From Prevotella sp. E15-22 (GTDB taxonomy: Bacteria > Bacteroidota > Bacteroidia > Bacteroidales > Bacteroidaceae): a stretch of DNA of 64,000 nucleotides. How positions within the stretch are numbered: the first letter of the stretch is position 1; each line of letters starts with the position of its first letter. The notes beneath the pieces are model-generated. The model had not been told where the DNA came from. It ran no database searches and was given only the letters and a program-made list of their open reading frames with translations. Shown here piece by piece: positions 44,764 to 52,071 of this stretch. The translations under genes were made by a program, and so were the position numbers. The stretch spans positions 682,001 through 746,000 of the forward strand of contig NZ_CP096247.1 of assembly GCF_023204875.1 (NCBI RefSeq). Direction: 5' to 3'.

Positions 44764-44811
44764 AAAATTAGGCCTCAAAATTACTTAAAATAATTTTAAT
44801 GGCCTAATTTT
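44764..44811 (-). terminator. Inverted repeat between corA and the DUF349 gene
   Basis: Perfect arms AAAATTAGGCC (44764-44774) and GGCCTAATTTT (44801-44811) around an AT-rich loop. It may terminate corA transcripts. One arm also contains a -7 box (TAATTTTG on the minus strand, 44763-44770), and a second box lies just inside the loop, so it may instead act as an operator for the DUF349 gene. Confidence 0.55.
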
Positions 44812-44837
44812 CTGACGTTTTTTTTCTGTTTTGAGGT

Positions 44838-45764
44838 TTAAATCAGTCTTTTGTGACGGAAGAACCACCATGCGGCGCCTGAAACACCAACCGAAATGAT
44901 TAGTGCAAAGACGAATCCGTAGTTATTGGCTTCCATGCCATTGACTAGATTCATACCAAAAAGCGAGGCAATGAGCGTTGGGAACATCATGATAATTGTT
45001 ACTGATGTCAGTGTACGCATCACCGTATTCATGTTGTTGTTGATAATCGACTGGTAGGTGTCCATCGTCGATTCCAGAATGTTACTGTAGATACTGGTTG
45101 TTTCGCGAGCCTGTGCCATCTCAATGTTCACGTCCTCAATCAAGTCGGCATCCAACTCGTCAATCTGTAATTTGAACTTCAGTTTCGAGAGCAGCGTCTC
45201 GTTGCCACGGATAGAGGTCTGGAAATAAGTGAGCGAGTCCTGCAGGCGTGATAGGCCAATCAGACTTTCGTTGTTCACGTCCTGGTCCAGGTTGCGCTTA
45301 GCCTTGTCAATCAGTGAGTTAATCTGCTTTAATCGTTTCAGATACCACACGGCACTCGATAGGAATAGACGGAAAATCATATCAACATGGTCTGTGAATC
45401 CCAAACCGCGTTTCTGCTGGTAACTCACGAAGTCGATCATCATGTTTGTCTCATAGTAACAAACGGTGATGGTGACGTCGCGCTTGTGGATGATACCCAA
45501 GGGTACGGTGGTGTAGGGCGTTCGTGAGCGTACCTCCTTGACATAGGGGATACGCAGGATGATAAGCATCCAGCCATCGTCGTATTCATAACGGGCTCTC
45601 TCATCCGTATCGCTGATGTCACTGATAAAATAATCGGGTATGCCAAACTGTTTTTCCAGTTCGCGCTGATCGTCTTCTGTTGGGCACGTCACTTGTATCC
45701 AACAATTGGGCTGCCACTCTGTGAGTTGGCTTAGCCCCTCTTGGGTATTCCAGTAGGTCTTCAT
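44838..45764 (-). CDS. corA: CorA-family magnesium/divalent cation transporter
   Basis: A homopentameric inner-membrane channel for Mg2+ or related ions. The ATG at 45762-45764 gives about 308 residues. The cytoplasmic N-terminal alpha/beta domain and a long helical stalk precede two C-terminal membrane segments. The signature G-M-N lies at the end of the first one (L-F-G-M-N-L-V-N-G), with a basic end at R-H-K-R. Upstream in-frame codons to 45806 have no family resemblance. The region 45807-45991 upstream contains no clear gene and only a degenerate -7 box (TATCCTTG, 45805-45812). Confidence 0.93.
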   Translation of the reverse strand: MKTYWNTQEGLSQLTEWQPNCWIQVTCPTEDDQRELEKQFGIPDYFISDISDTDERARYEYDDGWMLIILRIPYVKEVRSRTPYTTVPLGIIHKRDVTITVCYYETNMMIDFVSYQQKRGLGFTDHVDMIFRLFLSSAVWYLKRLKQINSLIDKAKRNLDQDVNNESLIGLSRLQDSLTYFQTSIRGNETLLSKLKFKLQIDELDADLIEDVNIEMAQARETTSIYSNILESTMDTYQSIINNNMNTVMRTLTSVTIIMMFPTLIASLFGMNLVNGMEANNYGFVFALIISVGVSGAAWWFFRHKRLI

Positions 45765-45945
45765 TGTACTAATCCGTTTTTTGTTATCGCTGGTACGTTT
45801 GTACAAGGATAATTAAAAAAAATGACTTAGCGGCAAAGGGATTAGTAGCTTTGCTCACTATCCCCCGCCATTACGAATTGTAATTGTCCGCCGGGTAATC
45901 GTCCATAATTTTGTTTGTATTTTGGTTTGACGGGTGCAAAGGTAA

Positions 45946-45983
45946 GAAAAAAATGCAGATTCGCCAAGCAAATCTGCATTTTT
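45946..45983 (-). terminator. Terminator after pepD
   Basis: 12-bp arms AAAATGCAGATT / AATCTGCATTTT (45951-45962, 45972-45983) with T runs on both strands, 9 bp beyond the pepD stop. Confidence 0.85.
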
Positions 45984-45991
45984 TGAATGAT

Positions 45992-47452
45992 TTATTTCTC
46001 AGGTACGTCCTCGAGGGTTTTCTTGAGCAGAGTCCAGAAAGGCTCCACCGTTTTGATGAGTGCACGCTCGGTGGTGGTGTGAGGACTCTTCATTGTGGGA
46101 CCAAGGCTGACAACATCCAGCCAGGGATATTTGCCCAGAATCACAGAACACTCCAGACCGGCATGGTCTACCTGAATGATGCCGTCTTCGCCGAAGAGCT
46201 CCTTGTATTCCTTGAGTAACAGATGCAGAATTTCTGAATCGGGGTTGGGATCCCATCCGCCGTATGAGCCTGCAGTCTCGACCTTCATACCGGCCATAGA
46301 GAAACAGCTTTCCAGCGTCTTGACAATGTAGTCTTTCATGTCCTCGCGACTTGAACGTGCCAGAATCTTGATGGCAGCTTTGCCACCCTCAATGTCGATA
46401 ATAGCGAGGTTTGAAGAAGTCTCAACCACGTTAGGATAGGCGGGGATATAGCGGATAACGCCATCGTGGCAGGCATAGATAGCATCCACGATGTTGTCCT
46501 GAATCTCTACAGGAATCTCTGTCTTCGGTGTCTCCACTTCCTCGACAATCACTTCGATGCCCTGAGGCTCGATGAGTTTGAATTCATCGTTGAAGGTCTC
46601 TTTCCAATCCTCTGCCAGTTCCTTCAGAGCGGCAATGTTCTCTTTCGGCAGAGTGAGGATGGTTTCAGCCTTGAAGGGAATGGCATTGCGCATGTTGCCA
46701 CCGTGCCATACGGCCAAACGTGCATCCAACTCTTCGATGGCCTCGCGAACCATCTGCACCATCAACTTATTGGCGTTGCCACGACCCTCGTGGATTTCCA
46801 ATCCAGAGTGTCCGCCACGCAGGTTCTTTACAGTCAGACGTACGGCTGCATCCTCAGGGTCGGTATCCACCTCTTTATAGTCGAGTGTAGCGGTAACGTC
46901 AATACCACCGGCGCTACCAATGACGAACTTACCCCAGTGCTCAGAGTCGAGGTTCATCAGAATATCTCCCTGTAATTCTCCTTCAGGCAGTTCGTTGGCA
47001 CCAAACATGCCTGTCTCTTCGTCGCGGGTGATAAGAGCATCGATGGGACCGTGCTTCAGGGTCTTGTCCTCCATGATAGCCATGATGGCCGCAACGCCCA
47101 AACCATTGTCGGCACCCAGTGTGGTGCCTGTGGCTTTTACCCATTCTCCATCAATCCAGGGCTGTATAGGATCGGTTTCGAAGTTATGTGTTGATTCGGG
47201 TGTCTTCTGAGGTACCATGTCCATGTGAGCCTGAAGAATCACGCCCTTTTTATTCTCATAGCCAGGTGTGGCTGCCTTGCGGAAATGGATGTTTCCTGCA
47301 GGGTCCTTTACTGCGTATACGCCACACTTCTTGCCAAAGTCAAGCAAGAATTGCTGAATTTTCTCTAAATGTCCGCTAGGACGGGGAACTTGGGTCAGTG
47401 CATAGAAATTCTTCCAAATGCACTGTGGTTTCAGATTCTGAATGTCGTTCAT
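45992..47452 (-). CDS. pepD: Aminoacyl-histidine dipeptidase (PepD, M20)
   Basis: A cytosolic zinc dipeptidase that hydrolyses Xaa-His and other dipeptides. The 486 residues match the PepD family. Metal-binding and catalytic blocks include L-Q-A-H-M-D-M-V-P, T-L-G-A-D-N-G-L-G, T-R-D-E-E-T-G-M-F-G, G-L-R-G-G-H-S-G-x-x-I and V-D-H-A-G-L-E-C. The initiator Met (M-N-D-I-Q-N-L-K) lies 34 bp after a TAnnTTTG box, so the gene has its own promoter despite the short distance to the flippase-like gene. Confidence 0.96.
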   Translation of the reverse strand: MNDIQNLKPQCIWKNFYALTQVPRPSGHLEKIQQFLLDFGKKCGVYAVKDPAGNIHFRKAATPGYENKKGVILQAHMDMVPQKTPESTHNFETDPIQPWIDGEWVKATGTTLGADNGLGVAAIMAIMEDKTLKHGPIDALITRDEETGMFGANELPEGELQGDILMNLDSEHWGKFVIGSAGGIDVTATLDYKEVDTDPEDAAVRLTVKNLRGGHSGLEIHEGRGNANKLMVQMVREAIEELDARLAVWHGGNMRNAIPFKAETILTLPKENIAALKELAEDWKETFNDEFKLIEPQGIEVIVEEVETPKTEIPVEIQDNIVDAIYACHDGVIRYIPAYPNVVETSSNLAIIDIEGGKAAIKILARSSREDMKDYIVKTLESCFSMAGMKVETAGSYGGWDPNPDSEILHLLLKEYKELFGEDGIIQVDHAGLECSVILGKYPWLDVVSLGPTMKSPHTTTERALIKTVEPFWTLLKKTLEDVPEK

Positions 47453-47486
47453 CTTTTATTTAGTTTAAGAGGTTTTCTTTGGTCTG

Positions 47487-47494
47487 CAAAGTTA
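47487..47494 (-). promoter_or_regulatory. -7 box (TAACTTTG) for pepD
   Basis: An exact TAnnTTTG match on the minus strand, in the 57-bp gap before pepD. Confidence 0.7.
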
Positions 47495-47509
47495 TATATT
47501 TTTGCAAGT

Positions 47510-48520
47510 TCATGCAAGTTTTTTCACTAATTTTTCTTTCCCTTCGCTTGGTTTGGTGAAGTTCAATGCTATCCAGGCCCATATTCCCAATAGGACAACA
47601 AGCATGGTCTGTACGGTGTGTACAATCAGAACGAAGATGAGCGCCTGATGGTCGGCAACACCATAGAGAATGAGCATGGTCTTGATGGCAAAGTGCCATG
47701 GGCCGGCACCATTGGGCGTTGGCACTATGACGGCGAAGTTGGCTACAACAAACGAAATGAGCGCACAACCAAGACCAAGGTTTTCAGTGAAATCAAAGCA
47801 AAAGAATGTTAGATAGTAATGCAGGAAATACATGACCCATATTCCTACCGAGAAGAACAGGTATAATGGTAGGTTTTTCACATCTTTCAAGGAAAATACG
47901 CCTTCCCATATGCCGTGCAGCGTTGTCCTTACCTTATTATATATAGAGAGGTTTTTCAGTAATAGATGCAATAACAGTAATACGGCAATGCCACAGATGC
48001 CAGTTACAATCCATCCTGTTAATGAGAATCTGCTAAGAATGTGTTCAAACGATGTTCCCGTTTGCTTGAAGAATATGCCAAAGGTGCTCATTCCGAAAAG
48101 CAGGATAACACCGGAGTAGAGCATGACGATAAGGGTGTCAACAGCTCTTTCGGTTACAACAGTGCCCAAGGCTTTAGAAAAGGATATGCCCTCCCAGCGT
48201 TTTAACACACCGCACCGTGTGAACTCACCCATGCGAGGTATAATTAGTGATACGGCATAGCTTAGGAATATGGCGTTGACAGCCACTTTGCCACGCGTCT
48301 TCTCGCCCATGGGCTCCAATGTCTGTTGCCAGCGCCAGCCGCGAAAGGCTTGTGCTAGAATGCCAAACGGAAACGATAACAGCATCCATGTCCAGTTCAT
48401 TTCGTGTAGCATCACATGCTTGATGCTCTGCCAATCCTCTCCTCTGTACATCCAATAGAGAATAGCGCCACCCAAGATGAGTGGCATTAGAACCTTAGCT
48501 ATGGTCTGCAGTATCTTCAT
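47510..48520 (-). CDS. Lysylphosphatidylglycerol synthase TM-region/flippase-like protein
   Basis: A polytopic inner-membrane protein of the UPF0104/LPG-synthase N-terminal family, 336 residues from the ATG at 48518-48520. About eight membrane segments are visible. Conserved family features include R-G-W-R-W, the central block I-I-P-R-M-G-E-F-T-R-C-G, and T-E-R-A-V-D. The cytoplasmic synthase domain of MprF is absent, so lysine transfer is unlikely; a lipid-flipping or polysaccharide-export role is known for some relatives. In-frame codons upstream to 48583 overlap the promoter and were rejected. The -7 box is only 8 bp before the ATG, giving almost no leader. Confidence 0.85.
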   Translation of the reverse strand: MKILQTIAKVLMPLILGGAILYWMYRGEDWQSIKHVMLHEMNWTWMLLSFPFGILAQAFRGWRWQQTLEPMGEKTRGKVAVNAIFLSYAVSLIIPRMGEFTRCGVLKRWEGISFSKALGTVVTERAVDTLIVMLYSGVILLFGMSTFGIFFKQTGTSFEHILSRFSLTGWIVTGICGIAVLLLLHLLLKNLSIYNKVRTTLHGIWEGVFSLKDVKNLPLYLFFSVGIWVMYFLHYYLTFFCFDFTENLGLGCALISFVVANFAVIVPTPNGAGPWHFAIKTMLILYGVADHQALIFVLIVHTVQTMLVVLLGIWAWIALNFTKPSEGKEKLVKKLA

Positions 48521-48528
48521 TGCATGCG

Positions 48529-48536
48529 CAAAGGTA
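48529..48536 (-). promoter_or_regulatory. -7 box (TACCTTTG) for the flippase-like gene
   Basis: Exact TAnnTTTG on the minus strand with a -33 TTG at 48556-48558 (19 bp spacing). Confidence 0.8.
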
Positions 48537-48648
48537 CAAATAAGTGTGTAAAATGCAAAAGAAAAACTGTTTTTTCTTTTCATTTTCGAACGAATGCACC
48601 TTCGAAGTTCTGTTCAAAGGCGCAATAATGAAACTGTTACTAAAAAAC

Positions 48649-49794
48649 TTATTGATTAAGATTGTTTTGGTATTCTCTTGGCCCCATACCTTTGAATTGT
48701 CTGAAATTCCTATAAAATGAAGAGGCACTTGAGAAGCCTGCTTGTTCGGCTACCTCGGTCAACGATTTGCCTGGATGCTGGTTTATCAGCATCGTGGCAT
48801 ACTCAATGCGCATACGGTTGACATATTCTGTAAACGAGACGCCCATTTCGTGGTTTATAGCTATATACACGTAGTTACGGTTAGTGCCCAGGCGTTGTAC
48901 CAGATCTACGATTTTTAAGTTCGGATGGCGGTATAGTTGTTCCTTTTCCATCAGTTGCTCTATTCTCTCACGTAGTTCGACCGTTGTAGGTAGTTCGTCT
49001 GTCTCTTCGCCTGCTCTGCTCTCGTCCTTCTCGACGTCCTCAATACAGAATGTCTGATGATGGCCAATCATGCCGACGGCAAATAATATGAATGAGAATA
49101 TAGTTGATGGGATAATCAATAACCAGATAGAATTTGCAAAGTGGTGACGTCCAATGAGCATGAAGGCGATAGAGAAAATAGATGATACTATAAAAACAAT
49201 TAATAGGTAGTGTATGTTTTTAAGGGTTTTTCCTTCAAGGTCGGCATACGTATTGCTAAGCAGTTTCTCGTATTGCTTCATATGTCGGCTACCCATTACG
49301 AAGACGGGTATGAGAAGCAGGATAAATGTGCCTTTACATAAGTCGTGCACTACGGCTTGTTGCATAGGAAGTCCTGTAAGTCCTTCATGGGTTCCCTCAT
49401 ACAGATATTTTTCAAAGAATAGGTTTCTTTCTTCTTCTGTCATAAGGTGGTTAAGAGTTCCTGTAGCCAACCCTAGTAGGATAGCTGGTATCAGTAGCGT
49501 CCACTGTGTGCTGTGATGATTACTGCGCGCTGAAAGCGAGCGAATATAAAAGTAGAATAGGGGATACACAGATAGGTTTGCTACACTGTATAGTGTATTG
49601 GTTATGGGCATAATATGTATGTTGTGGAAGAAGAAAACACTATGACCAAGATACAAAACTGTGGCTGTTAGCATAAACGCCAACAGGTGAGCCTTAGGTT
49701 TGTTTTTGCCGTCGACTAGTAGTTCTATTGCCAGTACCATGCTCCAGAAAAAACAGATGAACATGGGCATCAACGTAAAGATCATTGTAATCAT
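48649..49794 (-). CDS. Membrane-bound AraC-type transcription regulator
   Basis: A regulator of 381 residues with an N-terminal membrane domain of six or seven helices (about residues 1-235) and a C-terminal AraC HTH domain. The HTH shows K-I-V-D-L-V-Q-R-L-G, then M-R-I-E-Y-A-T-M-L-I and A-G-F-S-S-A-S-S-F-Y-R-N-F. It has no soluble sensor. It differs from the TPR-type AraC proteins in this window and may sense the membrane or a small lipophilic signal, but nothing direct shows this. The -7 box TATATTTG (49800-49807) ends 5 bp before the ATG, suggesting a leaderless transcript. Confidence 0.88.
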   Translation of the reverse strand: MITMIFTLMPMFICFFWSMVLAIELLVDGKNKPKAHLLAFMLTATVLYLGHSVFFFHNIHIMPITNTLYSVANLSVYPLFYFYIRSLSARSNHHSTQWTLLIPAILLGLATGTLNHLMTEEERNLFFEKYLYEGTHEGLTGLPMQQAVVHDLCKGTFILLLIPVFVMGSRHMKQYEKLLSNTYADLEGKTLKNIHYLLIVFIVSSIFSIAFMLIGRHHFANSIWLLIIPSTIFSFILFAVGMIGHHQTFCIEDVEKDESRAGEETDELPTTVELRERIEQLMEKEQLYRHPNLKIVDLVQRLGTNRNYVYIAINHEMGVSFTEYVNRMRIEYATMLINQHPGKSLTEVAEQAGFSSASSFYRNFRQFKGMGPREYQNNLNQ

Positions 49795-49799
49795 CGGTG

Positions 49800-49807
49800 C
49801 AAATATA
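49800..49807 (-). promoter_or_regulatory. -7 box (TATATTTG) for the membrane AraC gene
   Basis: TAnnTTTG match on the minus strand ending 5 bp before the ATG. No clear -33 element. Confidence 0.6.
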
Positions 49808-49960
49808 GTTAATATGTACGATATATTTGTACATTTTTCGGTAAAAATGTGAATTTGATTGCACTTTTTGTGAATATGAATGGTTTATTTGAGAATTTGA
49901 AAGTGTAATTCTGTGAATATGCAATCTGACTTAGATGGGATTTTCATATCTTTGCAAAAA

Positions 49961-50061
49961 CTAATACAATGTAAATCTATTTAATATAATCTTTTGGTCC
50001 TTACTAATTAACTATTAATGCACAGGTCTGGCGGTTCAAGAGTGATTCGCCAGACTTTTTT
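49961..50061 (+). ncRNA. Candidate small RNA upstream of ksgA
   Basis: About 100 nt between an exact -7 box TATCTTTG (49947-49954) and a strong terminator (GTCTGGCG / CGCCAGAC stem, 50026-50055, followed by six T). No start codon with a useful frame lies in it. The -33 element is not obvious, which lowers confidence. The start is estimated from the box. Confidence 0.5.
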
Positions 50062-50147
50062 CAGTGAAGGTGTTCCTTCTCTTTGGCTGATATCATGTTC
50101 TAACTTCCTTTTTCTGCAGATTTTTTTGTTATATTAATAATAATGTG

Positions 50148-50155
50148 TAACTTTG
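50148..50155 (+). promoter_or_regulatory. -7 box (TAACTTTG) for ksgA
   Basis: Exact TAnnTTTG with a -33 TTTG ending at 50128 (19 bp spacing). The ATG follows after 4 bp, so the mRNA is probably leaderless. Confidence 0.82.
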
Positions 50156-50159
50156 CAAT

Positions 50160-50987
50160 ATGAAGCAAGTAAGACCCAAAAAGAATCTTGGTCAGCACTT
50201 CCTGACCGACCTCTCAATAGCCAAGCGCATTGCCGATACGGTTGACGCCTGTCCAGACATTCCTGTATTGGAGGTGGGACCTGGTATGGGTGTGATGACA
50301 CAGTACTTGGTAACAAAACCTCGTTCCTTTAAGGTGGTGGAAATCGATCGCGAGTCGGTGGCCTATCTGAAGAATACCTTGTTCAAGGAGCAAGGGGTAG
50401 AGAGTGAGGAGCAAGAGAAACCCATCATTGAGGGAGACTTCTTGCGAATGGACCTGCGCGAAGTGTTTGGAGGACAGCAGTTTGTGCTTACGGGTAATTA
50501 TCCCTACGATATTTCGTCGCAGATTTTCTTTAAGATGCTTGACAATCGCGATCTCATTCCATGCTGCACGGGCATGATTCAGCATGAGGTAGCTGTGCGT
50601 ATGGCTTCGCAACCAGGCAATAAGCAGTATGGCATCCTTTCAGTATTGATTCAGGCATGGTACGATGTCGAGTATCTTTTCACCGTTGAGCCCGGTGTGT
50701 TTAATCCACCTCCCAAGGTTCAGAGTGCTGTTATTCGTATGACTCGCAACAAAGTTCAGAAACTGGGTTGCGATGAGGAGTTGTTTAAACGCGTGGTGAA
50801 GACAGCGTTTAACCAGCGCAGAAAGATGTTGAGAGTATCTTTGAGGCAGATTTTGCAGTCTGAGGCTATCCAGATGATAGCTGATTCTATGTTCTCAACG
50901 TTACGCCCCGAACAGCTTAGTATTCAGCAGTTCGTCGAATTGACTAATTTGGTCGAAAAAGCGTTGTGTGCGAACACAATCGCTTGA
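50160..50987 (+). CDS. ksgA: 16S rRNA (adenine1518/1519-N6)-dimethyltransferase
   Basis: Dimethylates two adjacent adenines near the 3' end of 16S rRNA, a late 30S maturation checkpoint. The 275-residue protein opens K-K-N-L-G-Q-H-F-L and has the SAM motif L-E-V-G-P-G-M-G-V-M-T. The catalytic N-Y-P-Y and the C-terminal block V-V-K-T-A-F-N-Q-R-R-K-M-L-R are also present. The start is fixed by a promoter whose -7 box ends 4 bp upstream. A hairpin (50959-50985, AAGCG-TTGTGT / ACACAA-CGCTT) lies in the last codons, ending at the stop, and is followed by TTTTAATC, so it may act as a terminator. Confidence 0.97.
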   Translation: MKQVRPKKNLGQHFLTDLSIAKRIADTVDACPDIPVLEVGPGMGVMTQYLVTKPRSFKVVEIDRESVAYLKNTLFKEQGVESEEQEKPIIEGDFLRMDLREVFGGQQFVLTGNYPYDISSQIFFKMLDNRDLIPCCTGMIQHEVAVRMASQPGNKQYGILSVLIQAWYDVEYLFTVEPGVFNPPPKVQSAVIRMTRNKVQKLGCDEELFKRVVKTAFNQRRKMLRVSLRQILQSEAIQMIADSMFSTLRPEQLSIQQFVELTNLVEKALCANTIA

Positions 50988-51023
50988 TTTTAATCAATAA
51001 TAGAGGCTTTTTTCATCAAAATG

Positions 51024-51058
51024 CGACGAAAGTTGATACAACGTATCGATTTTCGTCG
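51024..51058. promoter_or_regulatory. 35-bp concentric palindrome upstream of a non-coding unit
   Basis: Outer arms CGACGAAA (51024-51031) and TTTCGTCG (51051-51058) and inner arms GATAC / GTATC (51035-51047) share one centre at 51041. The palindrome ends immediately before a -7 box and covers the -33 region, the usual place for a repressor operator. Confidence 0.65.
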
Positions 51059-51066
51059 TACCTTTG
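51059..51066 (+). promoter_or_regulatory. -7 box (TACCTTTG) of the non-coding unit
   Basis: Exact TAnnTTTG, with a TTG at 51033-51035 (23 bp away, longer than the usual 19-20). Confidence 0.65.
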
Positions 51067-51072
51067 CATCGT

Positions 51073-51341
51073 CAAAAGAAACAAAGAGATCTTCAATAGA
51101 GTTAGTTTAAAGGTAAAAGATTAAGCCTTGTGAAAGGTGAGAGAGAAAGTATAGAAAGAGTTAGTAAATGTTCAATAGGTTAGTTAGTATTTTTTTAGGT
51201 TAGATTGTTTAAGGACAAGTAGGTATTAGTAAGGTAAAACAAAAGATTTGTTGTAAGGGTAACAAAAGTAGAAAAGGTTTTTAGTTATTAATATCGTAAG
51301 AAATGCAGGTCAAGGTAAGAGAACCAAGACCTGCTTTTTTT
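51073..51341 (+). ncRNA. Candidate 270-nt non-coding RNA, C-poor
   Basis: The stretch from the -7 box at 51059 to a strong terminator (GCAGGTC / GACCTGC arms at 51305-51311 and 51328-51334, inner GGT / ACC pairs, then seven T) has no convincing ORF. On the plus strand it is very rich in A, G and T and poor in C, with repeated GGTTAG/AGTTAG-like words, so little stable structure is expected before the terminator. The next gene is on the opposite strand, so this is not a 5' leader. A 23-codon ORF starts inside the terminator (51303) and is not thought real. Confidence 0.6.
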
Positions 51342-51365
51342 GTTTCCCGTAAGGAAGGAATCTTG

Positions 51366-51396
51366 AGTCCTTAGGAGTGTTTGGTCCCTAAGGACT
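51366..51396. terminator. Terminator hairpin after the cyclophilin gene
   Basis: 10-bp arms AGTCCTTAGG / CCTAAGGACT touching the stop codon of the minus-strand cyclophilin gene. A T-rich tract follows on the plus strand, so it may also act as a backup terminator for the non-coding unit. Confidence 0.7.
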
Positions 51397-52071
51397 TTAT
51401 TTTTTGACGACCGTTGCATGTAGAATGCGTACATCATCAACAGGACGGTCATAAGTGTCGGTAAAGGATTTTAGAATGCGTTCAACGACATCAAGTCCCT
51501 CGGTCACTTCACCAAAAACGGTGTATTGGCCATCAAGATGGGGTGAACCTCCAACCTTTCTGTAGGTCCAAAACATTTCGGGGGTGATGTCGGCCTTGCC
51601 ATCGGTAGCTTCTCGTACGCGTTTTTGAATAACCTCAAGGTCTTTTGTGGCATATGTCTTTCCCCAGACGATATAAAACTGACAGCCACTGGAGCGACGC
51701 TCAGGATTCACCTTGTCGCCTTCACGGGCCATGGCCAAGGCACCACGTCGATGATAATGTGTTGGAGTGCGGAACTCAGCCGGAAGGGTGTAGTCCAATT
51801 CGCCTGTTCCTAGTACAGTACCAGGCTCGGCATTCTTACTTGTTGGGTCGCCCCCCTGAATCATAAAGCTTTTGATAACGCGGTGAAACAGAAGCGAGTC
51901 GTAGAACTGCTCGTTGACCAGCTTTAGGAAGTTGTCGCGGTGGATGGGCGTGTCGTCATATAGCATCACGCGGATGTTGCCTTCTGTAGTTTCCAGAAGA
52001 ACTTCGTTGGTTTGCGCTTTGCTCAGTGCCGTAAAGGTCAGCATGAGCATAAGAATGATGGTTTTCTTCAT
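51397..52071 (-). CDS. Peptidyl-prolyl cis-trans isomerase (cyclophilin type), secreted
   Basis: A folding catalyst for exported proteins, 224 residues. A signal peptide (M-K-K-T-I-I-L-M-L-M through L-S-K-A-Q) indicates a periplasmic location. The cyclophilin core shows F-H-R-V-I-K-S-F-M-I-Q-G-G-D-P, A-L-A-M-A-R, S-S-G-C-Q-F-Y-I-V and the late block T-V-F-G-E-V-T-E-G-L. An insertion after S-S-G-C-Q-F (about residues 130-165) is longer than in single-domain bacterial cyclophilins. The ATG overlaps the stop of the upstream MATE gene as ATGA, so the two are translationally coupled. Confidence 0.94.
   Translation of the reverse strand: MKKTIILMLMLTFTALSKAQTNEVLLETTEGNIRVMLYDDTPIHRDNFLKLVNEQFYDSLLFHRVIKSFMIQGGDPTSKNAEPGTVLGTGELDYTLPAEFRTPTHYHRRGALAMAREGDKVNPERRSSGCQFYIVWGKTYATKDLEVIQKRVREATDGKADITPEMFWTYRKVGGSPHLDGQYTVFGEVTEGLDVVERILKSFTDTYDRPVDDVRILHATVVKK

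Larger units (their letters stand above)
49795..50159. other. Intergenic region with candidate small RNA
   Basis: 365 bp between the divergent regulator and ksgA genes. It holds the regulator's -7 box, a possible sRNA unit (promoter 49947-49954, terminator to 50061) and the ksgA promoter. The rest is AT-rich with no ORF of note. Confidence 0.75.

Noticed and set aside
45871..46065. Short minus-strand ORF upstream of corA and over the pepD terminator
   Set aside because: It crosses a terminator and pepD coding sequence in another frame, and has no promoter or ribosome binding site.
51303..51374. A 23-codon ORF beginning inside the terminator of the non-coding unit
   Set aside because: It overlaps a strong terminator hairpin and T run, so most transcripts would end before it could be read.
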